From JBGTBQ01 sp041749275 (GTDB taxonomy: Bacteria > Acidobacteriota > Blastocatellia > Pyrinomonadales > Pyrinomonadaceae), in assembly GCA_041749275.1 (NCBI GenBank), contig JBGTBQ010000134.1, positions 1-21,424 on the forward strand: 21,424 bases of DNA, read 5' to 3'. The position numbers were made by a program, and so were the translations under genes. A model generated the notes under the pieces. That model made no database searches. It was given only the letters and a program-made list of their open reading frames with translations, and was not told the origin of the DNA. Position 1 is the stretch's first letter; each line of letters begins with the position of its first letter. Below, one piece after another: positions 7,907 through 14,367 of this stretch.

Positions 7907-8767
7907 ATGTTCATTATCATCGGAATCGTCATCGTCCTGGGTTGCGTCATCGGGGGCTTCCTGATGGTCAACGGGCCGTTGGGCGTGCTCGTTCAACCGT
8001 CGGAATTCGTCGTCATCGGGGGCGCGGCTCTCGGCGCGCTCGTCGCGGGCAATCCGCCCAAGATGCTGATGCTGCTGACGAAAAAACTGCCGGCGGCGCT
8101 CAAAGGCTCGCCCTATAACAAGGCGACCTTCGGCGAGGTGCTGCGGCTTCAGTACGAGGTCTACATCAACGCCAAGAAGGGAGGATTGCTCTCCATCGAG
8201 GAGGACGTGAACATGCCCGCCGCTTCTTCCATCTTCTCCAAGTATCCGAGCTTTATCTCCAACCACCATGCCGTCGAGTTCATGTGCGACGCGCTGAAGA
8301 TGCTCGTCAACGGCGCGGCGGAGCCGGATGAACTGGAACTGGCGCTGGAAGCCGAAATGGAGACGCACCATGAAGAGAACGCCATGGTGCCCGGCATCCT
8401 GACGCGCATGTCCGACGCCTTCCCCGGTCTCGGCATCGTCGCCGCCGTGCTGGGCATCGTCGTCACCATGCAGCATATTGACGGCCCACCCGAAGAGTTG
8501 GGACATCACGTCGCGGCGGCCCTTGTCGGCACCTTCCTCGGCCTGCTGCTCTCTTACGGCATCGTCTCGCCCATCTCGACCAACCTCGAAAACCTCGCGC
8601 ACGACGAGGCGAAATACTACCTTTGCATCAAAGCCGGCCTCATCGCCTTCGCCAACGGCGCCGCGCCCGCCACCGCCGTCGAGTTCGCGCGCAAAACCAT
8701 CTACAGCTTCGACCGTCCGCCGAGCGCCGAACTTGAAGCGCAGCTCAGAGAGATCAAGCCAAGATGA
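7907..8767 (+). CDS. motA: Flagellar stator protein MotA
   Basis: MotA is the membrane half of the stator that converts ion flow into torque on FliG. The 286-residue product has the expected four hydrophobic segments: FIIIGIVIVLGCVIGGFL at the N-terminus, FVVIGGAALGALVAG, then after a large cytoplasmic loop FPGLGIVAAVLGIVVTM and ALVGTFLGLLLSYGIV. The loop contains the cytoplasmic helices that contact FliG, and the conserved proline of PGLG is present. Length and sequence resemble proton-type MotA. No strong Shine-Dalgarno sequence is seen; small hairpins (ATGAGT/ACTCAT, 7880-7905) sit directly before the start. Confidence 0.95.
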   Translation: MFIIIGIVIVLGCVIGGFLMVNGPLGVLVQPSEFVVIGGAALGALVAGNPPKMLMLLTKKLPAALKGSPYNKATFGEVLRLQYEVYINAKKGGLLSIEEDVNMPAASSIFSKYPSFISNHHAVEFMCDALKMLVNGAAEPDELELALEAEMETHHEENAMVPGILTRMSDAFPGLGIVAAVLGIVVTMQHIDGPPEELGHHVAAALVGTFLGLLLSYGIVSPISTNLENLAHDEAKYYLCIKAGLIAFANGAAPATAVEFARKTIYSFDRPPSAELEAQLREIKPR

Positions 8768-8794
8768 GCAGACTGTTGGCCGTAAAAACCGTCT

Positions 8795-8822
8795 TCTACT
8801 GTCTACTGTCTACTGTCTACTT
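8795..8822. repeat. Tandem heptamer repeat (TCTACTG) between motA and motB
   Basis: Four tandem 7-mers: TCTACTG three times (8795-8815) and TCTACTT (8816-8822). The array ends three bases before the motB ATG, so it occupies the position where a ribosome binding site would normally be. Confidence 0.9.
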
Positions 8823-8825
8823 CTT

Positions 8826-9860
8826 ATGAAAGATCAAGGGAAAAAGCCGCGCCGGCGGGTCAAAAAAGTGAAGGGCCACGGCGGCCATCACGGCGGAGCG
8901 TGGAAGGTGGCTTATGCCGACTTCGTGACGGCGATGATGGCGCTCTTTCTGGTGCTGTGGCTCGTCGCGCAGGGCGACGCCAAGCTCAAGGAGGCCATCG
9001 CCAACTACTTCCGCTCGCCGGGCGTCTTCGACACGATGCGCGGCGGCATCCTCGGCGGCCCGGCCAAGGTCAGCAAAGACCCCTCACCGCTTACCTCGAA
9101 GGACGACGAGCAGGCGCTGATCAGCGCCGCCGCCATGCTTCAACGCAAGTTTCAATCACGCCCGGACTTCTCGAACTACAAAGATCAGATCAAGATCGAA
9201 GTCACGGAAGAGGGTCTCCGCATCCAGATTCTCGACAAGGCTGACCGCGTCTCATTCAACTCCGGGAGCGCCGCGCTCGGGGCTGAAGCCGCCTCGCTCC
9301 TCGCCGAAGTCGCGCGTGGCATCTGCGAGCTACCGAACCCGATTAAGATCGCCGGGCACACGGATAAGCATCTCTTTCCCGCCGGTTCGACCTACACCAA
9401 CTGGGAGCTTTCCGCTGACCGTGCCAACGCCGCGCGCCGACAACTCGAAGCGAACTGCGTCAAGCCCGAACAGGTTCGCGGCATCGTCGGTTATGCGGAC
9501 ACACAGCCCATCGTCCCCAATGACCCGTTTGCGACGGGCAACCGGCGCATCAGCATCGTCGTCATGCGCCTGCAACTTCCGTCGTCCGCTGGAGCAAAAA
9601 AAGTCGGCGAAGACGAAGACTTCGGCGGTAAGAAAAAAATCGGCCAGACGGAGGACGCCGCCGAAGTGAAGAAAGGCAAAGAAGCAGAGAACCCCGACGA
9701 AATGAGAGAGGATGAAACCGAGTCGCCGACCGAGCCAACCGGGCCAGCCGCTCAACGCCTGACCAAAACGAAACTCCACAACGAGGGCGCGGTTTCAATC
9801 GGCGAACCAGACCACCCCCCGCTAAACCTCCCGCGCAAGCGCGAACCGAAGAAGCCGTGA
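8826..9860 (+). CDS. motB: Flagellar stator protein MotB
   Basis: MotB anchors the stator to peptidoglycan and carries the ion-binding aspartate. The ATG at 8826 gives 344 residues; the open frame upstream overlaps motA and the heptamer repeat and is not MotB-like. A basic N-terminus is followed by one transmembrane helix, YADFVTAMMALFLVLWLVA, with the ion-binding Asp at residue 32. The OmpA-like peptidoglycan domain includes IKIAGHTD and ELSADRANAARRQLE and ends NRRISIVVMRL. Beyond it is a tail of about 90 residues rich in Lys, Glu and Pro, probably disordered and unusual for MotB. The start codon lacks a clear ribosome binding site. Confidence 0.94.
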   Translation: MKDQGKKPRRRVKKVKGHGGHHGGAWKVAYADFVTAMMALFLVLWLVAQGDAKLKEAIANYFRSPGVFDTMRGGILGGPAKVSKDPSPLTSKDDEQALISAAAMLQRKFQSRPDFSNYKDQIKIEVTEEGLRIQILDKADRVSFNSGSAALGAEAASLLAEVARGICELPNPIKIAGHTDKHLFPAGSTYTNWELSADRANAARRQLEANCVKPEQVRGIVGYADTQPIVPNDPFATGNRRISIVVMRLQLPSSAGAKKVGEDEDFGGKKKIGQTEDAAEVKKGKEAENPDEMREDETESPTEPTGPAAQRLTKTKLHNEGAVSIGEPDHPPLNLPRKREPKKP

Positions 9861-9897
9861 AGAAGGTTGATCGGTAAATCGGTAGTGGGTCAGTTCT

Positions 9898-9950
9898 GAG
9901 TCCAACTTTGAGCTTGCTGCTTGTCAAACAGCAACCTCAAGGTTGGACTC
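9898..9950. repeat. Long imperfect hairpin downstream of motB
   Basis: GAGTCCAAC...TTTGAGCTTGCTG (9898-9920) pairs with CAGCAACCTCAAGGTTGGACTC (9929-9950) with few mismatches around a loop of about nine bases. It could end or stabilise the motB transcript. Its right edge forms part of the 11-bp direct repeat that flanks the adjacent MITE-like element. Confidence 0.7.
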
Positions 9951-9956
9951 AAAACC

Positions 9957-10294
9957 AGCAATTCTCGGTTTAGAGCATGTCTAAAAAGCCCCGTGAGGGG
10001 CGAAATGTTTGTCGCTCGTCGGGTGCGCCGAAGTCTCCAAGCTCCGTGAGGAGCGGCATATAAATGTCTGTCGCCCCTCCGGGGCTTGAGAGAGAAAGGG
10101 GGCGGCACGGGCTATAAACATTTCGCTCCTCACGGAGCTACGGCGCATGGCTTTGTAGACACGCTCTGAGAAATGGACGATGCGGATGAGCCGCTTGACT
10201 GGCCTGAAACTGTTGAAAGTATGGTCCACCTGCCGGGGCGCTTCAGCCACAGCCCGTGCGATTCCGACGCCATCAGGCCAAACCGAGAATTGCT
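9957..10294. mobile_element. MITE-like element with terminal inverted repeats and flanking direct repeat
   Basis: AGCAATTCTCGGTTT (9957-9971) and its perfect reverse complement (10280-10294) bound a 338-base segment. Immediately outside both ends is the same 11-mer, GACTCAAAACC (9946-9956 and 10295-10305), as expected for a target-site duplication. Inside, 9972-9983 and 10156-10167 form a second inverted repeat (11 of 12). Four short stem-loops lie in between. No transposase-like frame is seen; a 108-codon frame on the - strand crosses both ends and looks spurious. The element is therefore probably a non-autonomous insertion in the motB-fliL gap. Confidence 0.7.
9987..10139. repeat. Four short stem-loop repeats inside the MITE-like element
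   Basis: Two units face right: GCCCC-GTGA-GGGGC (9988-10001) followed by GAAATGTTTGTCGC, and GCTCC-GTGA-GGAGC (10041-10054) followed by GGCATATAAATGTCTGTCGC. Two face left: GCCCC-TCC-GGGGC (10073-10085) and GCTCC-TCAC-GGAGC (10125-10138) preceded by ATAAACATTTC. The stems differ by paired changes that keep base pairing, and the AAATGTTT-type flank is shared. They resemble dispersed REP-type palindromes. Confidence 0.75.
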
Positions 10295-10305
10295 GACTCA
10301 AAACC

Positions 10306-10564
10306 AAACCGACGCGCTACTGTCGAATCGAAGAGGGTGACAGTCGAGTATTACCCACGCATAACCAACACATCCGAACGGACACGCCGCCTCGCTTTAC
10401 GATTCACCGCCAGAGGTGTCGGAATCCCGACAATCGCCGTCGGTTAGGTGTCGCCGCGGCTGCGCGCCGCCGAGAATTTTTCCGCCGTTTCTAAAAAACC
10501 CTCAACAAAACAACGAGCGCGCGTGCGCGGCACGGCGCTCGCCAAGCATTTATTGGAGGCCCGC
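10306..10564. other. Leader region before fliL, no gene seen
   Basis: These 259 bases between the MITE-like element and fliL hold no convincing coding frame. A small hairpin, TGTCGG-aatc-CCGACA (10417-10432), is present. Because the MITE-like element and a hairpin separate fliL from motB, a fliL promoter may lie here, but no clear -35/-10 pair could be assigned. The fliL ribosome site GGAGG is at 10555-10559. Confidence 0.35.
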
Positions 10565-11221
10565 ATGTCCGAAACCACAGCGCCCGAAAAGCCAGTCGAA
10601 AAAAAGAGCCGCAAGAAGCTCATCATCATCGTCGTCGTCGTGCTGGCACTGGCCGGCGGCGGCGGCGTCTTCTACGTCAAGCGCGCCGGGGCTGCCCCCG
10701 AAGGTGCGGCGAAGGGTAAGAAGAAGTCCGATCACGAAGCGAAGAGCGGGAAGGCGGATGAGGAATCCGAAGAGACGGCTACATCCGACGATGAGGAGAA
10801 GTCCGGCGAAGAAGAGCAGAGCGACAAGGGCCATGAGGAAGGGAAGAGCGAGAAGAGTGAGAAGAAAAGCTCGCGCGCTGTCAAACTTTCGCTCCCCGAC
10901 GACGGCGAAGTGAAGAAGGTGATTGAGCTTCAGCCCTTCATCGTCAATCTGGCCGACACTTCCGAGGCGCGTTACCTGCGCCTGACCGTGAGCATCGGCA
11001 TCGGCGAGGGCGCGGGGGGCGATGAGAAGCCCGACCCGCTCTTCACCACGCGCATCCGCAACGTCATGCTCGCCGTCCTGACTACCAAGTCTTCGGAAGA
11101 AGTGCTCACCCCGGAAGGCAAGATCACCCTTCGCAAAGAGTTGTTAAAAGCGGCTCGCGCCGTTTCCAAAGAGCCGAAAGTGGAAGCCATCTACATCACG
11201 GACTTCATCGTCCAACTCTGA
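10565..11221 (+). CDS. fliL: Flagellar basal body-associated protein FliL
   Basis: FliL is a single-pass inner-membrane protein that surrounds the stator and supports torque. The ATG at 10565 with GGAGG six bases upstream gives 218 residues. A lysine-rich N-terminus precedes one transmembrane helix (LIIIVVVVLALAGGGGVFYV, about residues 19-38). The periplasmic FliL domain runs from about residue 105: FIVNLADTSEARYLRLTVSI, RIRNVMLAVLTTKSSEEVLTPEGK and VEAIYITDFIVQ. The linker of about 60 residues between them is strongly charged (Lys/Glu/Asp/Ser) and longer than usual. The open frame upstream of 10565 is not FliL-like. Confidence 0.92.
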   Translation: MSETTAPEKPVEKKSRKKLIIIVVVVLALAGGGGVFYVKRAGAAPEGAAKGKKKSDHEAKSGKADEESEETATSDDEEKSGEEEQSDKGHEEGKSEKSEKKSSRAVKLSLPDDGEVKKVIELQPFIVNLADTSEARYLRLTVSIGIGEGAGGDEKPDPLFTTRIRNVMLAVLTTKSSEEVLTPEGKITLRKELLKAARAVSKEPKVEAIYITDFIVQL

Positions 11222-11224
11222 GCT

Positions 11225-11524
11225 ATGCAGAACACAGACATTGACCGGGAAGCTTTGAGCGCGGCGAACGAAGCCGACATCGAAGGGTGGCGCGACTTTA
11301 TGGATTTGTCCGTCCCGCTCTCGGTCGAGTTGGGCCGGACGCGGTTGACCACGCGCGCGCTGCTGGATATCGAGGCGAACGGCATCATCCAACTCTCGCG
11401 TTCAACCGGCGAGGGAGTGGATGTGCTCGCGGGCGAGCGCCGAATCGCACGCGGCGAGATTCTGATGATCGAAGACCGCACGGGCATTCGCATCAACGAA
11501 ATCATCCTACCGGAAAAGAAATGA
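11225..11524 (+). CDS. fliN: Flagellar motor switch protein FliN
   Basis: FliN is the small C-ring subunit that binds FliH and, with FliM, transmits the CheY signal. The 99-residue product is essentially one SpoA/SpoaA domain: DLSVPLSVELGRTRLTTRAL, then GEGVDVLAGERRIARGEI and DRTGIRINEI, all canonical FliN positions. It begins three bases after the fliL stop and overlaps fliO by ATGA. fliM, which normally lies between fliL and fliN, is absent. The protein is too short to be a FliM-FliN fusion. Confidence 0.93.
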   Translation: MQNTDIDREALSAANEADIEGWRDFMDLSVPLSVELGRTRLTTRALLDIEANGIIQLSRSTGEGVDVLAGERRIARGEILMIEDRTGIRINEIILPEKK

Positions 11525-12240
11525 ACAGCCCTCGGCACGGAAACACGCTGCTCGTCGTTATGCTCATCCTCGCGTCCGGCTGCGGCGCGCGTCCGGCTGC
11601 GGCGCAAAGCTCGGAACCAGCCAAACAGCCCGCCGCGACCACGCCAGCGCCGCACGCGGAAGAGCAAGCGGCGAAGACGACCGCCACACAACCGGCGAAC
11701 ACTTCCGCCGCCGCACAACTCTCGACATCCCTCGCACCCGCGCCACAGTCCATCTCTGACGACGCGCGACTCTCTTTTCTCGATGAAGACCGCGACGCCG
11801 GCGCCAGCGGCGACAACACACCGAGCGCGCTGGGTCTGATGGCGCGCACGCTCGGCGCTTTGTGCCTTATCGTCGGCCTCATCTTCGCCGCTTCGTGGAG
11901 CCTGCGTCGTTTCGGCGGCGCGCGTTTTGGTCAGACGGTTTTCGGTGCGCCGCAACTTTCAGTGCTGTCGAGCGTCTCGCTTGGCGACAAACGCTCGCTC
12001 GCGGTCGTGAGCTTCGGTGGACGCACGCTGCTCGTCGGCTCGACGGCGCAGACGATCACCCTGCTCGCCGAAGATGAAGACGCGCCCGCGAGAGATGAAG
12101 TCTCACCTCCTCCCGTGCGTTCGGTCGCGGACCTGCTGGCCGATAGCAGCGCCGGCGCTTTCGACCGCGAGTCCGTATTGGCCGGCGAGCGTCTCAACCA
12201 ACCACGCCTCGCGCGGGAAGAAAGCGAAGGTGCGGCATGA
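11521..12240 (+). CDS. fliO: Flagellar biosynthesis protein FliO
   Basis: FliO helps assemble FliP in the export gate. The ATG at 11521 overlaps the fliN stop and gives 239 residues. The N-terminus is a signal-like segment, LLVVMLILASGC, that fits a lipobox (LASGC); a low-complexity Ala/Pro/Thr region follows to about residue 95. The defining transmembrane helix ALGLMARTLGALCLIVGLIF is followed by the cytoplasmic FliO core LSVLSSVSLGDKRSLAVVSFGGRTLLVGST. It overlaps fliP by ATGA. FliO is poorly conserved, so the call rests on this core plus position between fliN and fliP. Confidence 0.88.
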   Translation: MNSPRHGNTLLVVMLILASGCGARPAAAQSSEPAKQPAATTPAPHAEEQAAKTTATQPANTSAAAQLSTSLAPAPQSISDDARLSFLDEDRDAGASGDNTPSALGLMARTLGALCLIVGLIFAASWSLRRFGGARFGQTVFGAPQLSVLSSVSLGDKRSLAVVSFGGRTLLVGSTAQTITLLAEDEDAPARDEVSPPPVRSVADLLADSSAGAFDRESVLAGERLNQPRLAREESEGAA

Positions 12241-12995
12241 CGCGGCGTGCTCTGTCGCTATCACTGTTCGGTCTCGTTCTGTTCGCGGCCCCGCTCGCGG
12301 CGCACGCGGCGGGCACGCCGCCGTCGTCCGAGCCGATGCTCTCGCTCGATCTGGCGAAGGGCGGCGGGGGCGGCTCGCTCCCCTTGCAGATCGTCGTCAT
12401 GCTCACGCTGTTGAGCTTTATCCCGGCGATTCTCATTTCGATGACCTGCTTCACGCGGCTCATCGTCGTCTTCCACTTTCTGCGTCAGGCCATCGGCACG
12501 CAGGAAGCGCCGAACAATCAGGTGCTCCTCGGCCTCTCGCTCTTTATGACGATGTTCGTGATGGGGCCGGCCTTCACGCGCATTAATACGGAAGCGATTC
12601 AGCCGATGATGGCCGGCGAGATTACGCAGACCGAAGCCATCACGCGCGCCCTCGTCCCGCTTCGCGCGCACATGCTCAAGCACACGCGCGAGCGCGACCT
12701 CGCGCTCTTCCTGCGGATGTCCGACGGGCCGCGCCCGCGCACCATTGAAGACGTGCCGACTTCGGCGCTCGTCCCGGCTTTCATGATCTCGGAACTGAAG
12801 ACGGCCTTCCAAATCGGCTTCGTTCTCTTCATCCCGTTTCTCGTTATAGACATGGCCGTTTCGTCCGTCCTGCTCTCGATGGGCATGATGCAACTGCCGC
12901 CGGTCATCGTCTCGACGCCGCTCAAGCTGCTCCTCTTCGTCATGGTGGACGGCTGGTATCTGATCGTCGGCTCGCTGGTGAAAAGCGCGCTTTGA
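12237..12995 (+). CDS. fliP: Flagellar export gate protein FliP
   Basis: FliP forms the core pentamer of the export gate with FliQ and FliR. The product has 252 residues and, like most FliP, a cleavable signal peptide (LSLFGLVLFAAPLAAHAAG). The signature SFIPAILISMTCFTRLIVVF is followed by NQVLLGLSLFMTMFVMGP. The C-terminal part has FMISELKTAFQIGFVLFIPFLVIDMAVSSVLLSMGMMQLPP, the second family signature. Translation probably couples to fliO through the ATGA overlap. Confidence 0.97.
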   Translation: MTRRALSLSLFGLVLFAAPLAAHAAGTPPSSEPMLSLDLAKGGGGGSLPLQIVVMLTLLSFIPAILISMTCFTRLIVVFHFLRQAIGTQEAPNNQVLLGLSLFMTMFVMGPAFTRINTEAIQPMMAGEITQTEAITRALVPLRAHMLKHTRERDLALFLRMSDGPRPRTIEDVPTSALVPAFMISELKTAFQIGFVLFIPFLVIDMAVSSVLLSMGMMQLPPVIVSTPLKLLLFVMVDGWYLIVGSLVKSAL

Positions 12996-12998
12996 AAA

Positions 12999-13103
12999 GG
13001 ATGAAGGATGAGGGATGAGGGGTGAAGTAAGAAGATGCAACCGGCGTTGAGTGGTCTTTTCTCATCCCTCATCCCTCATCCCTCATCCCTCATCCCTCAT
13101 CCC
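12999..13103. repeat. Facing heptamer arrays in the fliP-fliQ spacer
   Basis: Four GGATGAA/GGATGAG/GGGTGAA 7-mers (12999-13026) face six perfect TCATCCC 7-mers (13062-13103). The arms are reverse complements in type, so they can pair in several registers into a long hairpin. The array ends nine bases before the fliQ ATG. Confidence 0.92.
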
Positions 13104-13112
13104 TTGAAAGCT

Positions 13113-13382
13113 ATGTCTGACGCGCAAATTCTGACGCTTATCCAACGCGCCCTCGAAACACTGATGTGGGTGACGGGGCCGATGCTCGCGGCGGCGATCA
13201 TCGTCGGGGTCGTCATCAGTCTCATTCAGACACTGACCTCGATACAGGATCAGACCTTTTCGTTCGCGCCCCGCGTGGCCGTCATCTTCGTCGTATTTCT
13301 CGTCACCTTCCCGTGGGTGCTCCGCGTGCTCGTCACGTTCACCGCCACGCTCTTCGGCGACTTCAGTCCATACATTAAGTGA
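13113..13382 (+). CDS. fliQ: Flagellar export gate protein FliQ
   Basis: FliQ is the small two-helix subunit of the FliPQR export gate. The ATG at 13113 gives 89 residues, the standard length. The sequence is typical: ALETLMWVTGPMLAAAIIVG, then SLIQTLTSIQDQTFSFAPRV and a second hydrophobic helix VIFVVFLVTFPWVLRVLV. An open frame upstream to 13035 only translates the heptamer array and is rejected. A weak GAAAG is the only ribosome site visible. Confidence 0.95.
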   Translation: MSDAQILTLIQRALETLMWVTGPMLAAAIIVGVVISLIQTLTSIQDQTFSFAPRVAVIFVVFLVTFPWVLRVLVTFTATLFGDFSPYIK

Positions 13383-13383
13383 A

Positions 13384-13474
13384 GGGATGAAGGATGAGGG
13401 CTGAGGGATGAGTAACACCGCTCTGCGCGGACGGGAATTCAGCCTTTCATCCCTCATCCTTCATCCTTCATCCC
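13384..13474. repeat. Facing heptamer arrays in the fliQ-fliR spacer
   Basis: Four 7-mers GGGATGA, AGGATGA, GGGCTGA, GGGATGA (13384-13411) face four TCATCCC/TCATCCT 7-mers (13447-13474). The unit is the same as in the fliP-fliQ spacer, and it again forms potential hairpin arms. The right arm ends seven bases before the fliR ATG. Confidence 0.9.
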
Positions 13475-13481
13475 TTTCATC

Positions 13482-14252
13482 ATGGAGCCGTTAATCATCC
13501 CCCTCCGCCCGGTGCTGCTGTTCGCGGTAGTGCTGGCGCGCGTCGGGGGGCTGGTGACGTTCGCGCCGTTTTGGAGCCACAGCGCGGCGGCGCCGAAGGT
13601 GCGTATTATGCTTGCGCTGGCGCTGGCGCTCACGCCGCTCATCGCGCCCCGACTCGACACGCCGCCGTCGCACGTCATGGGGCTAACGTTGGTCTTGGCG
13701 GGCGAGTTGTTGATCGGACTCGCGCTGGGATTCGTGGGGAGGCTGGTCTTCGCGGGGTTGGAACTGGCGGCGCAGGTCTTCGGGTTTCAGATTGGGTTGT
13801 CGCTGGCGGCGACGATTGACCCGGCGACACGCGCGCAGACAACCGCGCTCGGCACCGCCGCGCAGATGTTCGGACTGCTGGTGCTGCTCGCGGCGGACGG
13901 CCATCACTGGCTGCTCGCGGCCAGCGTCCGTAGTTTTCACGCGGTCGCGCCGGGTGGCTTTGCGATGACGCCCGCGCTGGCTGAACTGTTTATACGCCTC
14001 TCGGCGGACGCGCTCGCCGTCGGCGTCGCGCTGGCCGCGCCGGCCATCGTCGTGCTGCTCGCCGTCGAACTGGCGCTCGCCATCGCGGGGCGAGCCGCGC
14101 CTCAACTTCAAGTGATGGTGGTGGGTTTCCCCATCAAGATCGCCGTCGGCCTGTGGCTTCTCGGCGCGACTCTCTTCTTCCTGCCCGCCGCGCTCCGCAC
14201 CGTCTTCGCCTCCATGCGCGACGGGCTGGGCCGCGCGCTCGCGGCAATGTGA
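13482..14252 (+). CDS. fliR: Flagellar export gate protein FliR
   Basis: FliR completes the FliPQR export gate in the MS-ring. The 256-residue product is almost wholly hydrophobic with about six membrane segments, including RVGGLVTFAPFWSHSAAAPK, ELLIGLALGFVGRLVFAGLE and the conserved QVFGFQIGLSLAATIDP. A later stretch, AAPQLQVMVVGFPIKIAVGL, is a FliR hallmark (PQLQVFVVGFPLKI in relatives). No ribosome site is visible because the pyrimidine-rich heptamer array abuts the ATG. Position between fliQ and flhB is standard. Confidence 0.95.
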   Translation: MEPLIIPLRPVLLFAVVLARVGGLVTFAPFWSHSAAAPKVRIMLALALALTPLIAPRLDTPPSHVMGLTLVLAGELLIGLALGFVGRLVFAGLELAAQVFGFQIGLSLAATIDPATRAQTTALGTAAQMFGLLVLLAADGHHWLLAASVRSFHAVAPGGFAMTPALAELFIRLSADALAVGVALAAPAIVVLLAVELALAIAGRAAPQLQVMVVGFPIKIAVGLWLLGATLFFLPAALRTVFASMRDGLGRALAAM

Positions 14253-14262
14253 GGAAAATAGC

Positions 14263-14360
14263 AGGCGGCAAGCAATGAGCAGTAGGCTCCGCGTCACGTG
14301 CGTTGAAGCTTGAGCCTCCGCGATTTGGACGAAAAGTTTTTCACTGCCGACCGCCCACTC
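14263..14360. repeat. Degenerate 7-base periodicity in the fliR-flhB spacer
   Basis: Read on the - strand, bases about 14288-14260 give TACTGCT, CATTGCT, TGCCGCC, TGCTATT, a degenerate heptad run. On the + strand CACTGCC, GACCGCC, CACTCTT (14342-14362) shows a similar seven-base spacing. The units are not identical, so this is weaker than the two upstream spacers. Confidence 0.4.
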
Positions 14361-14367
14361 TTCTTGA

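Noticed and set aside
9981..10307. 108-codon - strand frame across the MITE-like element
   Set aside because: It spans both terminal repeats and the stem-loops, so it is a by-product of repeat sequence; no transposase motif is visible.
10256..10447. 63-codon + strand frame upstream of fliL
   Set aside because: It begins inside the MITE-like element, has no ribosome site and resembles no protein.
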